Numbered from the stretch's first letter, positions 35,057-45,365 are shown. The stretch is 64,000 bases of DNA from Deinococcus arcticus (GCF_003028415.1 NZ_PYSV01000012.1:62001-126000); one strand, 5' to 3'. Notes: generated by a model not told the origin, from the sequence alone. A program made the numbers and translations.

Positions 35057-36148
35057 GTGTACCGCTCGCTGCTGAAACCGCTGCTCTTCCACCTCGACGC
35101 TGAAGACGCCCACCACCTCACCCTGGCGGGTCTGGAAGCCGCCTCAAAGGTGCCGCTGTGGCCACAGGCGGCGCGTGCCCTGACGGTGCCGGGCGGCGCG
35201 GCGCTGGCGCATAACCTGTGGGGACAGACCTTCGCCTCGCCCGTGGGGCTGGCGGCGGGCCTGGACAAGAACGGGGTGGCGGTGCCCGCCTTCAGCGCGC
35301 TGGGCTTTGGGTTTATAGAAGTGGGCACGGTGACGCCCCAGCCGCAGCCAGGCAACGACCGCCCCCGGCTGTTTCGCCTGCCCCCTGACGAGGCGCTGAT
35401 CAACCGCATGGGCTTTAACAACGGCGGCGCGGCGGCCCTGTATGCCCGCCTGGATGCCCTGGGCGCCCGCCCGGCGCCTGTCTGGGTGAATATCGGCAAG
35501 AACAAGGCCACGCCCAACGAGGCCGCCGCGCAGGACTACCGCCGCTGTGTGGCCGCCCTGCAAGGGGTGGCCGACGCCTTCGTGGTCAATGTCAGCAGCC
35601 CCAACACGCCGGGCCTGCGCGCCCTGCAGGCCGCCGATGAGCTGGGCGCCCTGGTGCGCGAGGTGCTGGATGAAGTGGAGGCGGGCCGCGTGCGCACCAC
35701 CCGCCGGCCCCCCGTACTGGTGAAGCTGGCCCCCGACCTGCACCCCGCCGACTTTGAGGCCAGTGTGGACGCGGTGGTGGGCGCCGGCGCGGCAGGCCTG
35801 ATCATCAGCAACACCACCCTGGCGCGGGATGGCCTGAGTCACCCTGCCCAGAACGAAGCCGGCGGTCTGAGCGGGCGCCCCCTCACGGCACGGTCCACCG
35901 AACTGGTGCGCGAGGCCTATCGCCTGACCAGGGGCCGCGTGCCTATCGTGGGTGTGGGCGGTATTTTCACTGCCCAGGACGCCTATGACAAGATTCGCGC
36001 CGGAGCCAGCCTCGTTGAAGTGTATTCCGCCCTGATCTACCGGGGCCCGGGCCTTGTGCGCGAACTGAACACCGGCCTGACCGAACTGCTGCGCCGCGAT
36101 GGCGTGGGCCACGTGACAGAGGCAGTGGGGATGGACGTTACAGGTTAA
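35057..36148 (+). CDS. pyrD: Dihydroorotate dehydrogenase, class 2 (quinone)
   Basis: 363 residues. Membrane-associated FMN enzyme of pyrimidine synthesis. The N-terminal amphipathic helix (MYRSLLKPLLFHLDAEDAHH) that docks to the membrane marks class 2, as does the catalytic Ser region VNVSSPNTPGLRALQ. FMN-site blocks LAAGLDKNGVAVPAF, VGTVTPQPQPGN, NRMGFNNGG and IVGVGGIFTAQDAYDKI are intact. GTG start backed by the TATCTT box. Other pyr genes are not nearby. Confidence 0.96.
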   Translation: MYRSLLKPLLFHLDAEDAHHLTLAGLEAASKVPLWPQAARALTVPGGAALAHNLWGQTFASPVGLAAGLDKNGVAVPAFSALGFGFIEVGTVTPQPQPGNDRPRLFRLPPDEALINRMGFNNGGAAALYARLDALGARPAPVWVNIGKNKATPNEAAAQDYRRCVAALQGVADAFVVNVSSPNTPGLRALQAADELGALVREVLDEVEAGRVRTTRRPPVLVKLAPDLHPADFEASVDAVVGAGAAGLIISNTTLARDGLSHPAQNEAGGLSGRPLTARSTELVREAYRLTRGRVPIVGVGGIFTAQDAYDKIRAGASLVEVYSALIYRGPGLVRELNTGLTELLRRDGVGHVTEAVGMDVTG

Positions 36149-36149
36149 A

Positions 36150-36201
36150 GGTAGACGGTGAACAGCTGTTTCCATCAACTGTCAACTGTTCGCCATCAAC
36201 C
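36150..36201. terminator. Imperfect palindrome between convergent pyrD and exporter genes
   Basis: 36150-36165 pairs with 36186-36201 at 13 of 16 positions; the right arm again contains CCATCAACC. Probably terminates both genes. Confidence 0.5.
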
Positions 36202-36522
36202 CTAATGTCCGCTCGTCGCCTTCAGGCCCACAATGGCCACCACCATCAGCACCATGAAAAAGAGGCGCGGCGCGGTGGCGGGTTCCTGAAACAGCACGAT
36301 GCCCAGAATGGCCGCGCCCACCGCGCCGATACCCACCCAGACGCCATACGCCGTACCGATAGGCAGCGTTTTGGCCGCCAGCCCCAGCAGGCCCATGCTG
36401 GCCACCATGCTCAGGAGGGTCAGCGCCGTGGGCAGGGGCCGGGTAAAGCCCTCCGTGTATTTCAGGCCAATGGCCCAGCCAATCTCCAGCAAACCTGCGA
36501 TCACCAGCAACATCCATGCCAT
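36202..36522 (-). CDS. sugE: SMR-family guanidinium exporter (SugE/Gdx)
   Basis: 106 residues, four membrane helices, with the family glutamate in helix 1 (AGLLEIGWAIGLKYTEGF). The signature WxIGLKYTEGFTRPxP and AYGVWVGIGAVGAAILGI identify the Gdx/SugE branch of small multidrug resistance proteins, which export guanidinium. A guanidine-III riboswitch precedes it, so substrate and induction agree. Start at ATG with GTGGAGG 9 bases upstream. Confidence 0.94.
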   Translation of the reverse strand: MAWMLLVIAGLLEIGWAIGLKYTEGFTRPLPTALTLLSMVASMGLLGLAAKTLPIGTAYGVWVGIGAVGAAILGIVLFQEPATAPRLFFMVLMVVAIVGLKATSGH

Positions 36523-36546
36523 GACGAGACACCTCCACTGTGCTCT

Positions 36547-36589
36547 GCGCCGTCTTGTCGTGACCGGGTACGGCGGGGCTCTCGTCCGG
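36547..36589 (-). ncRNA. Guanidine-III riboswitch
   Basis: On the minus strand the core reads CCGGACGAG, a short variable loop, GCCGTACCCGGTCA, then GACAAGACGGCGC. This is the guanidine-III (ykkC-III) pseudoknot: CCGG pairs with the CCGG of ACCCGG and GCGCCGTC with GGCGGC-type strand. It lies 24 bases before the sugE start codon, placed to open the ribosome site on ligand binding. The match to the known consensus is nearly exact; only the variable loop differs. Confidence 0.92.
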
Positions 36590-36617
36590 AATCGGCCCGC
36601 TGGGGGCGATTGAAACC

Positions 36618-36623
36618 AGTATA
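36618..36623 (-). promoter_or_regulatory. -10 element of the riboswitch-sugE transcript
   Basis: TATACT on the minus strand, 28 bases upstream of the riboswitch core; the predicted -35 (CTTTCC, 17-base spacer) is weak. Confidence 0.5.
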
Positions 36624-36843
36624 GGCGGCCTGTGTAAGCAGGAAAGGAGAGGGGTGTAAGGGCGGCGTGAGCCACGGCGGCAGACCTTGAAGCGGGCGGC
36701 GCGGCGATGTCAAAGGTGGTGCAGGGGGCAGTCTCTACCGCAACCAGCGGGGACACACGGGCTGTGTGCCCCCGCCGCTCACCGGATCGGGAGCGCGTTC
36801 GCCCGGCGCGTTCACGGCGCGGCGCTCTTTATTGCTCGCCGGG

Positions 36844-37041
36844 TCAGTGTGTCTGGGGCGTCCAGTCGGAATGCAGACTGGGCACGCAGGCAATGGGCAT
36901 GGGCGCCCGGCCAGAGACGGGGCAGGCGCCCACTGCAGCGCCGTCGCCCAGGGCCGGCTGAGCCGGACGGGCGAACGCCGCCCCCACCACCACCGCCAGC
37001 AGACCTGCCGCCAGGGCCACACGCCGAGAAACACGAACCAT
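36844..37041 (-). CDS. Small secreted protein, unknown
   Basis: 65 residues: signal peptide (RRVALAAGLLAVVVGAAFA) and a short mature part with two cysteines (GACPVSGRAPMPIACVPS). TATCCT lies 5 nt before the ATG. No family recognised; supported mainly by the signal peptide and promoter box. The 36624-36843 stretch beyond it holds nothing recognisable. Confidence 0.45.
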   Translation of the reverse strand: MVRVSRRVALAAGLLAVVVGAAFARPAQPALGDGAAVGACPVSGRAPMPIACVPSLHSDWTPQTH

Positions 37042-37168
37042 GCCGCAGGATACGCGGCGCGGCCTGCGGGCGTTCCCCGGTGTGGGCGTTCCCGGACGGC
37101 CAAGGCGCCTTGAGCCGGGCCGGGCCGCGTTCAAATGGGCCTGTGCCAACCTGGAGAGAGGAGATCCC

Positions 37169-37342
37169 ATGACTGACCTTCACAACGGCGCCCAAACCCC
37201 CGTCAGCGACCCCGAACGGCCCAGCCAGGATGCAGGCCAGCCACAGACGAACCACGAACAGCAGGACAAGGGCCCGCCAGCCCCCGCTGACCCGGGCACG
37301 CACGGCCGCCCCAGCGACGACAGCGACCCCGGCCACAGCTGA
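37169..37342 (+). CDS. Small disordered hydrophilic protein
   Basis: 57 residues, rich in Asp, Pro, Gln, Gly and His with no hydrophobic core (DAGQPQTNHEQQDKGPPAP). GAGAGGAGA precedes the ATG at good spacing and a perfect 21-bp terminator begins at its stop. Composition recalls desiccation-associated hydrophilins, which is only an analogy. A similar 66-residue protein is encoded on the other strand 200 bases away. Confidence 0.6.
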   Translation: MTDLHNGAQTPVSDPERPSQDAGQPQTNHEQQDKGPPAPADPGTHGRPSDDSDPGHS

Positions 37343-37396
37343 GCAGTGCAAAAGCCCCACCGACCTTCACTGCGCCGGTGGGGCTTTTGCACTGCT
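37342..37396. terminator. Perfect 21-bp terminator
   Basis: 37342-37362 pairs without mismatch with 37376-37396 across a 13-base loop; both strands show a run of four T in the descending arm. It begins on the last base of the preceding stop codon. Confidence 0.8.
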
Positions 37397-37403
37397 CTGG
37401 CTT

Positions 37404-37551
37404 TAAGGACGTTGCACCTCACGTTGCGACTTTTCAGGAAAGCACTGAAAAGTCTCCACTCCCGGTGCAACGTCCTTTTTTCGATACTCGCTCTGCGGCG
37501 CAGCTGTTCCAGCCCGCTCGGTTGATCTAAAGATCAACAGCGAGCGACTTA
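37404..37551 (+). repeat. Family 1 structured repeat, copy 2
   Basis: 148 bases bounded by TAAG and CTTA. Outer stem AAGGACGTTGCACC (37405-37418) with 37464-37477 and six T; inner stem GACTTTTCAG/CTGAAAAGTC (37428-37454); distal hairpin GTTGATC-TAAA-GATCAAC within CTCGCT...AGCGAG. Contains 21 bases absent from copy 1 (about 37493-37513). Its right end supplies the stop codon of the 66-residue protein. Confidence 0.85.
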
Positions 37552-37749
37552 GCTGGGGCCCTTCGTGGCCGGGTCGAGACCGGGCCGTTCGCCCTCGGCG
37601 TCGCTTTTCACGCCCTGAGCGGCTTCGGCGTCATTCATCTGGGCGCCGGGTTCCTGGCGATCACCCCGGCCGGGCTTGGCGTTCAGGTCGGTGGCCTGCT
37701 GCTCGGTCAGGTCGGTGCCCATACTGGGGTCATTCGGGTTCTGGGTCAT
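37549..37749 (-). CDS. Small disordered acidic protein
   Basis: 66 residues, Asp/Glu/Asn/Pro-rich, no hydrophobic segments (MTQNPNDPSMGTDLTEQQAT; QMNDAEAAQGVKSDAEGERP). Its TAA is formed by the end of the repeat copy 2, so the original C-terminus may have been changed by the repeat. Similar in character to the 57-residue protein at 37169. Function unknown. Confidence 0.55.
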   Translation of the reverse strand: MTQNPNDPSMGTDLTEQQATDLNAKPGRGDRQEPGAQMNDAEAAQGVKSDAEGERPGLDPATKGPS

Positions 37750-37864
37750 GCCCCAGCGTGCCGCGCCCGCATGGCGCGCCGGTGAGAGGGTGGTCAAGAT
37801 GGGGGCAGCCCTTGCGCGGGGCAAGTGCGGCGGGACGCGGCGCTCGGCCCTGTTAGGGTAAGGA

Positions 37865-38086
37865 ATGACTGCATCTCTGGAACGTTTGGCCGTGGCCACC
37901 GCGATGTACCTTGCCCGTCTGGAATACGGCCAGTTGCGCACGCAGGCCGCGCCGCTGGACCCCGAAAGCGCCTCGGCGCGGGCCATTGACGTGGCGGCGG
38001 CCTTTCTGGCCCAGGCGGGCTTGCCGGGCAGCTTCACCCTGAACGAGGAACAGGAGCTGTACGAACTGCTGCGCGGCACCGAGTAG
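37865..38086 (+). CDS. Small protein, unknown
   Basis: 73 residues, mostly helical ([46 protein letters not shown]). TAGGGT precedes the ATG by 5 nt and AAGGA touches it. No family recognised. It is followed by a TACACT box (38119) for the thioesterase transcript. Confidence 0.6.
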   Translation: MTASLERLAVATAMYLARLEYGQLRTQAAPLDPESASARAIDVAAAFLAQAGLPGSFTLNEEQELYELLRGTE

Positions 38087-38175
38087 ACCCCAGGTGGGGA
38101 ACCGCCGGGCGCCGCGCCTGTACACTCACCCCTGACCGCCTGCCGCGCCCGGCAGGCATAACAGGGAGAAACAAG

Positions 38176-38615
<440 letters not shown>

Positions 38616-38619
<4 letters not shown>

Positions 38620-39236
38620 CCGACCCTTTCTCGCCCCTGCTGCACCTGACTCTGGTGCGCCACGCGCTGACCGACTGGAACGGCGCCGGGCGCTGGCAGG
38701 GCTGGACCGACACCCCGCTGGGCGAGGCAGGCGAGGCCCAGGCCCTGAAACTGCGCGCCCGGCTGGCGGGGCGCACCTACGACGAGGTGCACAGCAGCGA
38801 CCTGAGCCGCGCGGCGCGCACCGCCGAACTGGCGCTGCCGGGCGCCCCCATGATCCTGGACGTGCGCCTGCGCGAACTGCTGTTTGGCGACTTCGAGGGC
38901 GTGACCACCGACGAGGTGCTGCACGACCCCCGCTACGCCGAGTGGCAGCGCGACCCCTGGCAATTGGCGGCCCCCGGCGGCGAGAGCCTGGACGAGGTGG
39001 CTGCCCGCATGTGCAACTGGGCCGAAGCCCTACCTGGCGGGCGCATCATCGCCTTTTCGCACGGCGCCGCCATCCGCGCGCTGCTGTGTGCCCTGTTCGG
39101 CTGGCCGGCCACCCCGCAGCCCGGGTACGTGCTGCCCTTTCCCTATCAGCTGTCCCACACGGGCCTGACCATCCTGACCCGCGTGGAGGGCCGCTGGACC
39201 CTGCTGACCTACAACGACCACGCGCATCTGGAGTGA
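38616..39236 (+). CDS. Histidine phosphatase family protein
   Basis: 206 residues. Phosphoglycerate mutase-like fold with the nucleophile His in [20 protein letters not shown], Glu in [11 protein letters not shown] and second His in [14 protein letters not shown]. The RHG/RHA variant (RHA) and length fit the CobC/broad-specificity phosphatases rather than glycolytic mutase. Translationally coupled to the thioesterase. Confidence 0.9.
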
Positions 39237-39241
39237 AGGGA

Positions 39242-39364
39242 GGGCCATGAGCCATGAGCTGTGGGCCATGGGCATTCAGGCGCCTCCCTGTTCCCCCTGC
39301 CAGCGGCCAGCGCCGACTTGCCTCCAGCCTCTCCTCATGGCTCAGAGCCCATAGCCCATAGCCC
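39242..39364. terminator. Word-repeat palindrome between convergent genes
   Basis: Arms at 39242-39270 and 39334-39364 are imperfectly complementary and made of near-repeats (CCATGAGCCATGAGC; CCCATAGCCCATAGCC). It ends exactly at the stop codon of uvrA2 and probably terminates both genes. Confidence 0.45.
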
Positions 39365-41599
<2,235 letters not shown>

Positions 41600-41708
41600 C
41601 GCTCTCCCTCCTGCCTCCAGCGTCTCTGAGCCAGATGTGAAAATGCCCCACGGTGAGCCTTCATCGGAGATTTAACTTCGTGCCTTCAGGGAGGCGGCAT
41701 ATCACTGC

Positions 41709-41942
41709 TCAGAGGGGCGCGCAGCGGCAAACTCGGGCGAGCGTGCTCTCAGGGCCGCCTTGATGTCCGGCCGCGTCATGCGCGCCGCAGCGCGAGTGGC
41801 GAACACAGTGCCTCGTACCGGAAACGGTGCTGTGCTGTTCTGAACCGTTGGCCTGGGGGAGGGGCGAGGCCCTTAGGCAGTCGTCCAGCCGTTTGCCCAG
41901 GGCTCGAATGGACTGCGTGGGGCGCCGGGAGAGCAGGGTCAT
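41709..41942 (-). CDS. Doubtful small ORF, possibly frameshifted
   Basis: An excellent ribosome site (AAAAGGAGG, 5 bases, ATG) opens a 77-codon frame directly below the MarR operator. The first 25 residues look protein-like (LLSRRPTQSIRALGKRLDD); the rest is Cys/His-rich and unnatural. Another frame of the same strand ends MTRPDIKAALRARSPEF at 41707 and has better codon usage, so a frameshift near 41870 would join them. It may be a decayed first gene of the uvrA2 transcript. Confidence 0.35.
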   Translation of the reverse strand: MTLLSRRPTQSIRALGKRLDDCLRASPLPQANGSEQHSTVSGTRHCVRHSRCGAHDAAGHQGGPESTLARVCRCAPL

Positions 41943-41954
41943 ACGGGCCTCCTT

Positions 41955-41972
41955 TTGACAGCGTGCTGTCAA
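41955..41972. promoter_or_regulatory. MarR operator, site 1
   Basis: TTGACAGCGTGCTGTCAA, perfect 8-base arms, 12 bases above the minus-strand start codon at 41942. Confidence 0.75.
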
Positions 41973-41991
41973 GTGGGCCAGCGTACCCGTT

Positions 41992-42009
41992 TTGACAGTA
42001 GGCTGTCAA
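41992..42009. promoter_or_regulatory. MarR operator, site 2
   Basis: TTGACAGTAGGCTGTCAA, 7-base arms around TAGG, ending 3 bases before the MarR start codon. Centres of the two sites are 37 bases apart, and together they cover both divergent promoters. Confidence 0.75.
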
Positions 42010-42012
42010 GCA

Positions 42013-42444
42013 ATGCCACTGACCCCCGCTGCCGCTGCCTTCTCTGATCTGGTGGTGCAGGTGCTGCGGCTGAGCGGCCTGCTGCTGGCCGCCGGCGACC
42101 GGCTGACGGCCCCTAGCGGCCAGACCAGCAGCCGCTGGCAGGTGCTGGGATGTGTGGACCATGGGCCCCAGAGTGTAGCGGCCATTGCCCGCACCCTGGG
42201 CCTGACCCGCCAGAGCGTGCAGCGCACGGCGGACCTGCTGGTGGGAGACGGCCTGGCCGCTTACGAACCCAACCCTGATCACCGCCGCGCCAAGCTGCTG
42301 CGCCTGACCCTGGAGGGCCAGCGCGTGCTGAGTGTCATTGAAGAGGCCCAGGCCACCTGGGCCAACCGGGTGGCGAACGGGCTGGACGAGGCGGCGCTGA
42401 AGGACGCGGCGGCGGTGCTGGCCGCCGTGGAACGGGTGCTGTAG
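42013..42444 (+). CDS. MarR-family transcription repressor
   Basis: 143 residues, winged helix: SSRWQVLGCVDHGPQSVAAI, ARTLGLTRQSVQRTADLLVG and the wing YEPNPDHRRAKLLRLT. MarR proteins bind palindromes as dimers and release on ligand binding. Two near-identical palindromes lie immediately upstream, so it probably represses itself and the divergent transcript reading toward uvrA2. The start at ATG leaves only 3 bases after site 2, consistent with a leaderless or nearly leaderless message. Confidence 0.92.
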   Translation: MPLTPAAAAFSDLVVQVLRLSGLLLAAGDRLTAPSGQTSSRWQVLGCVDHGPQSVAAIARTLGLTRQSVQRTADLLVGDGLAAYEPNPDHRRAKLLRLTLEGQRVLSVIEEAQATWANRVANGLDEAALKDAAAVLAAVERVL

Positions 42445-42457
42445 GCGCAAGGCAGCC

Positions 42458-43123
42458 CTATCCCGGCGGGGCCACTTCCAGTTCACTGGCCAGTTCAGCC
42501 AGGAAGGCGCGCATGGTCAGGGTGCGCCGCCGCGCCTCGGTCTGGCCGGGCAGGGTGCGGAAGGTGCCGTCCAGGCGCAGCAGCTTGGTAAAGAAGTGGT
42601 CCACGGTATAGGTCAGGTCATCAGGTTGCCGGGCCTGGGCCCAGGGGTCTTCGGGGTGCAGCAGGGCCCGGCCCAGTTGCCCGCCCACGCCCGCCACCCG
42701 CAGCACCCCCAGCGCGCCCAGAGCATCCAGTCGGTCGGCGTCCTGCAGGGCGGCGCCCAGCGGGGTCTGCGGCACGGCCCCGCGTGAAAAGCTGTGGTCA
42801 CGCACGGCCAGCGCCACCGCTTCCGTCTCGGGCGCGGAAAACCCCAGTTCCGGCAGGTGCGCGCGCACCGCCTGGGCGCTGAGGTCGCTGGCCTGGGCGC
42901 GCTGGGGGTGGTTCTTGGGCAGGTTCACCACGTCGTGGGTCAGGGCCGCCGCCACCGCCAGGGCCGCAGGCTGCTCCGGCGCGCAGCGAATGGTCCAGCG
43001 GGCCACCCGCGCCAGATGCCCTTCGTCGTGGGCGGCGTCGCGGCGCATGTGGGCCTGTACCCAGGTCCAGACAGCGCCCAGCCGGGGGTCGTGGGCCAGC
43101 AGTGGCTGCAGGGGCGAGGTCAA
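42458..43123 (-). CDS. HD-domain phosphohydrolase
   Basis: 221 residues. Metal-dependent HD fold of the YedJ/uncharacterised phosphohydrolase group: first His in AAHDEGHLARVARW, HD in AAALTHDVVNLP, later AVRDHSFSRGAVPQTPLGAA and LQDADRLDALGALG. A TTG start overlapping the stop of the DinB gene (TTGA) is chosen because the frame upstream lies in another gene. Substrate unknown, possibly a nucleotide. Confidence 0.87.
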   Translation of the reverse strand: MTSPLQPLLAHDPRLGAVWTWVQAHMRRDAAHDEGHLARVARWTIRCAPEQPAALAVAAALTHDVVNLPKNHPQRAQASDLSAQAVRAHLPELGFSAPETEAVALAVRDHSFSRGAVPQTPLGAALQDADRLDALGALGVLRVAGVGGQLGRALLHPEDPWAQARQPDDLTYTVDHFFTKLLRLDGTFRTLPGQTEARRRTLTMRAFLAELASELEVAPPG

Positions 43124-43638
43124 GCGGACTCCAGGGCCAGCCGCGCGTGGGCGAGGTGATGCCGCAGGTGCCAGTCGTGTTTGGCCACCAGGCGCCACAG
43201 GTCCTGCTCGCCCTCATCGGGGTGCCGCACCCGGCGGGAAAGCTGCGTGGGGTCTGTGCCTTCCAGGAGGGCCACCCAGCGCCCATTCACGGCGGTCAGC
43301 AGCGCCAGGGCGTCCTGCACCGGCAGCGCGGCGTCGGGCAGGGTCAGCCACGCGTCCTGGTCGAAAGGCTGAATCACGTAGTCCGGGGTGGTCAGGGCGA
43401 AGCGCAGCCGGTTCAGGCCATGTAGGTGGGCGTCGGCCACATGGTGGGCCAGCTGGTGAACCGTCCACCCCCCGGGGCGGTAGGTGCGGGCCAGGTCCGC
43501 CGCGCTGCGCCCGGCCAGCAGGGCATGCCAGTCGCTGGTGGCCTGCGCCATGCGCGCCGCTGCCGCCTGCAGGCCCGCTGCCGTGCGGTCGGGGTCTGGA
43601 ATGGGCCCAAGGGGAAACTGCCGCGCGTGCTGGGTCAT
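43120..43638 (-). CDS. DinB/YfiT-family thiol transferase (BstA-like)
   Basis: 172 residues. Four-helix DinB fold with the three-His metal site: HHVADAHLHGLNR and KHDWHLRHHLAH. The N-terminal PLGPIPDPD is the hallmark of the YfiT subgroup, to which bacillithiol S-transferase BstA belongs; Deinococcus makes bacillithiol. Detoxification of electrophiles is therefore the likely role, though earlier annotations call it a metal hydrolase. Coupled to the HD gene. Confidence 0.87.
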   Translation of the reverse strand: MTQHARQFPLGPIPDPDRTAAGLQAAAARMAQATSDWHALLAGRSAADLARTYRPGGWTVHQLAHHVADAHLHGLNRLRFALTTPDYVIQPFDQDAWLTLPDAALPVQDALALLTAVNGRWVALLEGTDPTQLSRRVRHPDEGEQDLWRLVAKHDWHLRHHLAHARLALESA

Positions 43639-43742
43639 GCCCCGCAGTATGCCCCCAGACAGGGGGGCGCTTTTGATGAGAACAGGTGAGAAAGCTCACG
43701 CGGCGTCAGCTCTGCGTAAGTGGTGGGTGACGGGCCGCTGTC

Positions 43743-43748
43743 TACGCT
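43743..43748 (+). promoter_or_regulatory. -10 element, leaderless receiver-Roadblock start
   Basis: TACGCT ends 6 nt before the ATG at 43755. Confidence 0.5.
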
Positions 43749-43754
43749 GGGCGC

Positions 43755-44543
43755 ATGACTGCTGCCGCTGCCCGGTCCCCTTCCATCCTGATCGTGGATG
43801 ACAGCCCGGGTTTGCTGCAGAGCATGAACGCCCTGCTGCGGCCCCACCTGCCGGTGACCCTGGTGGACAGTGGCCGCGCGGCGCTGGACAGCGTGACCCC
43901 CGACACGGCGCTGGTGCTGACCGATGTGCGCATGCCCGGTATGAGCGGCGTGGAACTGGCCGAGCAGCTGCGCCGCCGCCATCCCCGCCTGCCGGTGGTG
44001 TTCATGACGGGCATTGTGGAAGAGGAACTGCGGGCGCAGGCGCACGCCCTGGGCGTGCTGGACGTGCTGCGCAAACCGCTGCGCGCCGAGCAGCTGTTTC
44101 CTGCCCTGAAGGGCTGGCTGGGCCGCGACGTGCTGCTGCCCGAGCCGGCCGGGGCCGCCGCGCCGGCCCCGCCCCCAGTACCCGCCGTGGACGAGGCGGC
44201 CGAACGCCTGAAGGTGGCCGAACTGGCCAGCACCCTGCTGGCGGGGCTGGGCGTGCTCCCCGGGGTCAGCGCGGCGCTGGTGCTGGACGGGCGCGGCGCG
44301 GTGCTGGGCACCACGACCAGTGTGACCGGGGAAATCACGGCTTATGTGCGCTTTCTGTTCAATGCCGCGCAGACCCTGGCGCAGCATGTCGCGCAGTCGG
44401 GGCCGCTGCGCGCCGTGCAGGTGGAATTCCAGGAGCAGGCGCTGGTTCTGTGCCCGGTGCCCGGGGGGCTGGCGGCCATTCTGGTGCGCGATACCCCCAC
44501 GGCCAGCGCCGTCAAGGCGTGGCTGCGCCAGCGCCTGAACTGA
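43755..44543 (+). CDS. Receiver domain fused to a Roadblock/LC7-like domain
   Basis: 262 residues. Residues 10-125 are a phospho-receiver ([14 protein letters not shown]; acceptor Asp in [12 protein letters not shown]; Lys in [11 protein letters not shown]). After a Pro/Ala linker the last 110 residues resemble Roadblock/LC7 ([38 protein letters not shown]), a fold that regulates small GTPases such as MglA. No DNA-binding domain. A link to polarity or GTPase control is an inference; no GTPase gene is adjacent. Confidence 0.85.
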   Translation: MTAAAARSPSILIVDDSPGLLQSMNALLRPHLPVTLVDSGRAALDSVTPDTALVLTDVRMPGMSGVELAEQLRRRHPRLPVVFMTGIVEEELRAQAHALGVLDVLRKPLRAEQLFPALKGWLGRDVLLPEPAGAAAPAPPPVPAVDEAAERLKVAELASTLLAGLGVLPGVSAALVLDGRGAVLGTTTSVTGEITAYVRFLFNAAQTLAQHVAQSGPLRAVQVEFQEQALVLCPVPGGLAAILVRDTPTASAVKAWLRQRLN

Positions 44544-44577
44544 CGGTGGCCCGAGTGAAGACGGTGGCCCGAGTGAA
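44542..44577 (+). repeat. Perfect 18-bp tandem duplication
   Basis: Two exact copies of GACGGTGGCCCGAGTGAA, the first starting within the stop codon of the receiver gene. Confidence 0.8.
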
Positions 44578-44652
44578 GTGGCCCAGGGCCCTGGGCCAGC
44601 CAGGCACCGGGCGCCTGCTGGGGTGGGGCTCCTGGCACGTCCGGCGGCACGC

Positions 44653-44658
44653 TACAGT
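44653..44658 (+). promoter_or_regulatory. -10 element, leaderless start
   Basis: TACAGT ends 6 nt before the ATG at 44665 and decides that start. Confidence 0.45.
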
Positions 44659-44664
44659 GCCGGC

Positions 44665-45168
44665 ATGCTGACCCTGGCCGAGCTGGCCCGTGGAAGCGCC
44701 GCCCCCCCAGATGCGGCGTCCGAAACCCAGACCCTTGCCGCGCAGGGCGTGCCGGGCCTGATCGTGCCGGCCGGGTTTGAAGAGGCGTTCTACCGGGGCG
44801 GCAACCTGCCTGAACAGCTCCGGCGCCTGTTTGCGCCCATTCGCCCCGCCCGCATTGACGAGGACGCCCTGGAACCCCTGGCCGAACAGGCCCAGGCCCT
44901 GATCCGCACCACCTACCTGATGGACGACGCGGTCCAGGACTTTTACCGCGCCCTGGCCAGGGCAGGCCTGCCGCAGACCGTGACCGTGCGCCGTCCCGGC
45001 GGGGCGACGGGCGAGCCTGCGGTGTGGGCGCCCCCCGGCACAGCAGCGCTGCAGGCCCTCAAGCGGCTCTGGGCCCGCGACTGGGCTTTCGAGGCGGTGC
45101 TGGCGCGTCTGGATACAGCGGGCAGCGTGGCGCTGGAGGCCCGGCCCACTCTGCTACTGCCGACCTGA
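44665..45168 (+). CDS. Conserved-looking protein, unknown
   Basis: 167 residues, soluble, mixed alpha/beta, no membrane segment, no known motif ([58 protein letters not shown]). Codon use is like its neighbours. The gene is single, bounded by the tandem duplication and by family 1 repeat copy 3. Function cannot be assigned. Confidence 0.65.
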   Translation: MLTLAELARGSAAPPDAASETQTLAAQGVPGLIVPAGFEEAFYRGGNLPEQLRRLFAPIRPARIDEDALEPLAEQAQALIRTTYLMDDAVQDFYRALARAGLPQTVTVRRPGGATGEPAVWAPPGTAALQALKRLWARDWAFEAVLARLDTAGSVALEARPTLLLPT

Positions 45169-45209
45169 ACATCGGCGGCTGGGGCGCTGGAGGCTGCGCC
45201 CCAGTGTGC

Positions 45210-45359
45210 TAAGGAAGTCGCTGCCAAGCCCCCGATCAACCGAGTGGGCGTGGACAGCGGCACCGCAGAGCGAGTCTTGAAAAAAAGGACGTTGCACCGG
45301 GCGTGGAGCCTGTTCGGTGCTCTCCTGAACAGTCGCACTGTGAGGGACAGCGTCTTTAA
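45210..45359 (-). repeat. Family 1 structured repeat, copy 3
   Basis: Inverted, about 150 bases. On the minus strand: inner stem GACTGTTC/GAACAGGC with the same AGGAGAGCACC loop as copy 1, GGTGCAACGTCC and seven T, then ACTCGCTCTGCGG and CTCGGTTGATC. The left outer arm and the distal GATCAAC arm have decayed. It stops 2 bases before the operator region of the iron-type transporter. Confidence 0.8.
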
Positions 45360-45365
45360 GTTGAC

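Noticed and set aside
36735..37360. Several longer overlapping frames around the small secreted protein
   Set aside because: Only the frame with a signal peptide and a TATCCT box near its ATG has any support; the others are Arg/Pro-rich without motifs.
44542..44577. 18-bp tandem repeat as a regulatory site
   Set aside because: Exactly two copies starting at a stop codon, with no symmetry; more likely a recent local duplication.
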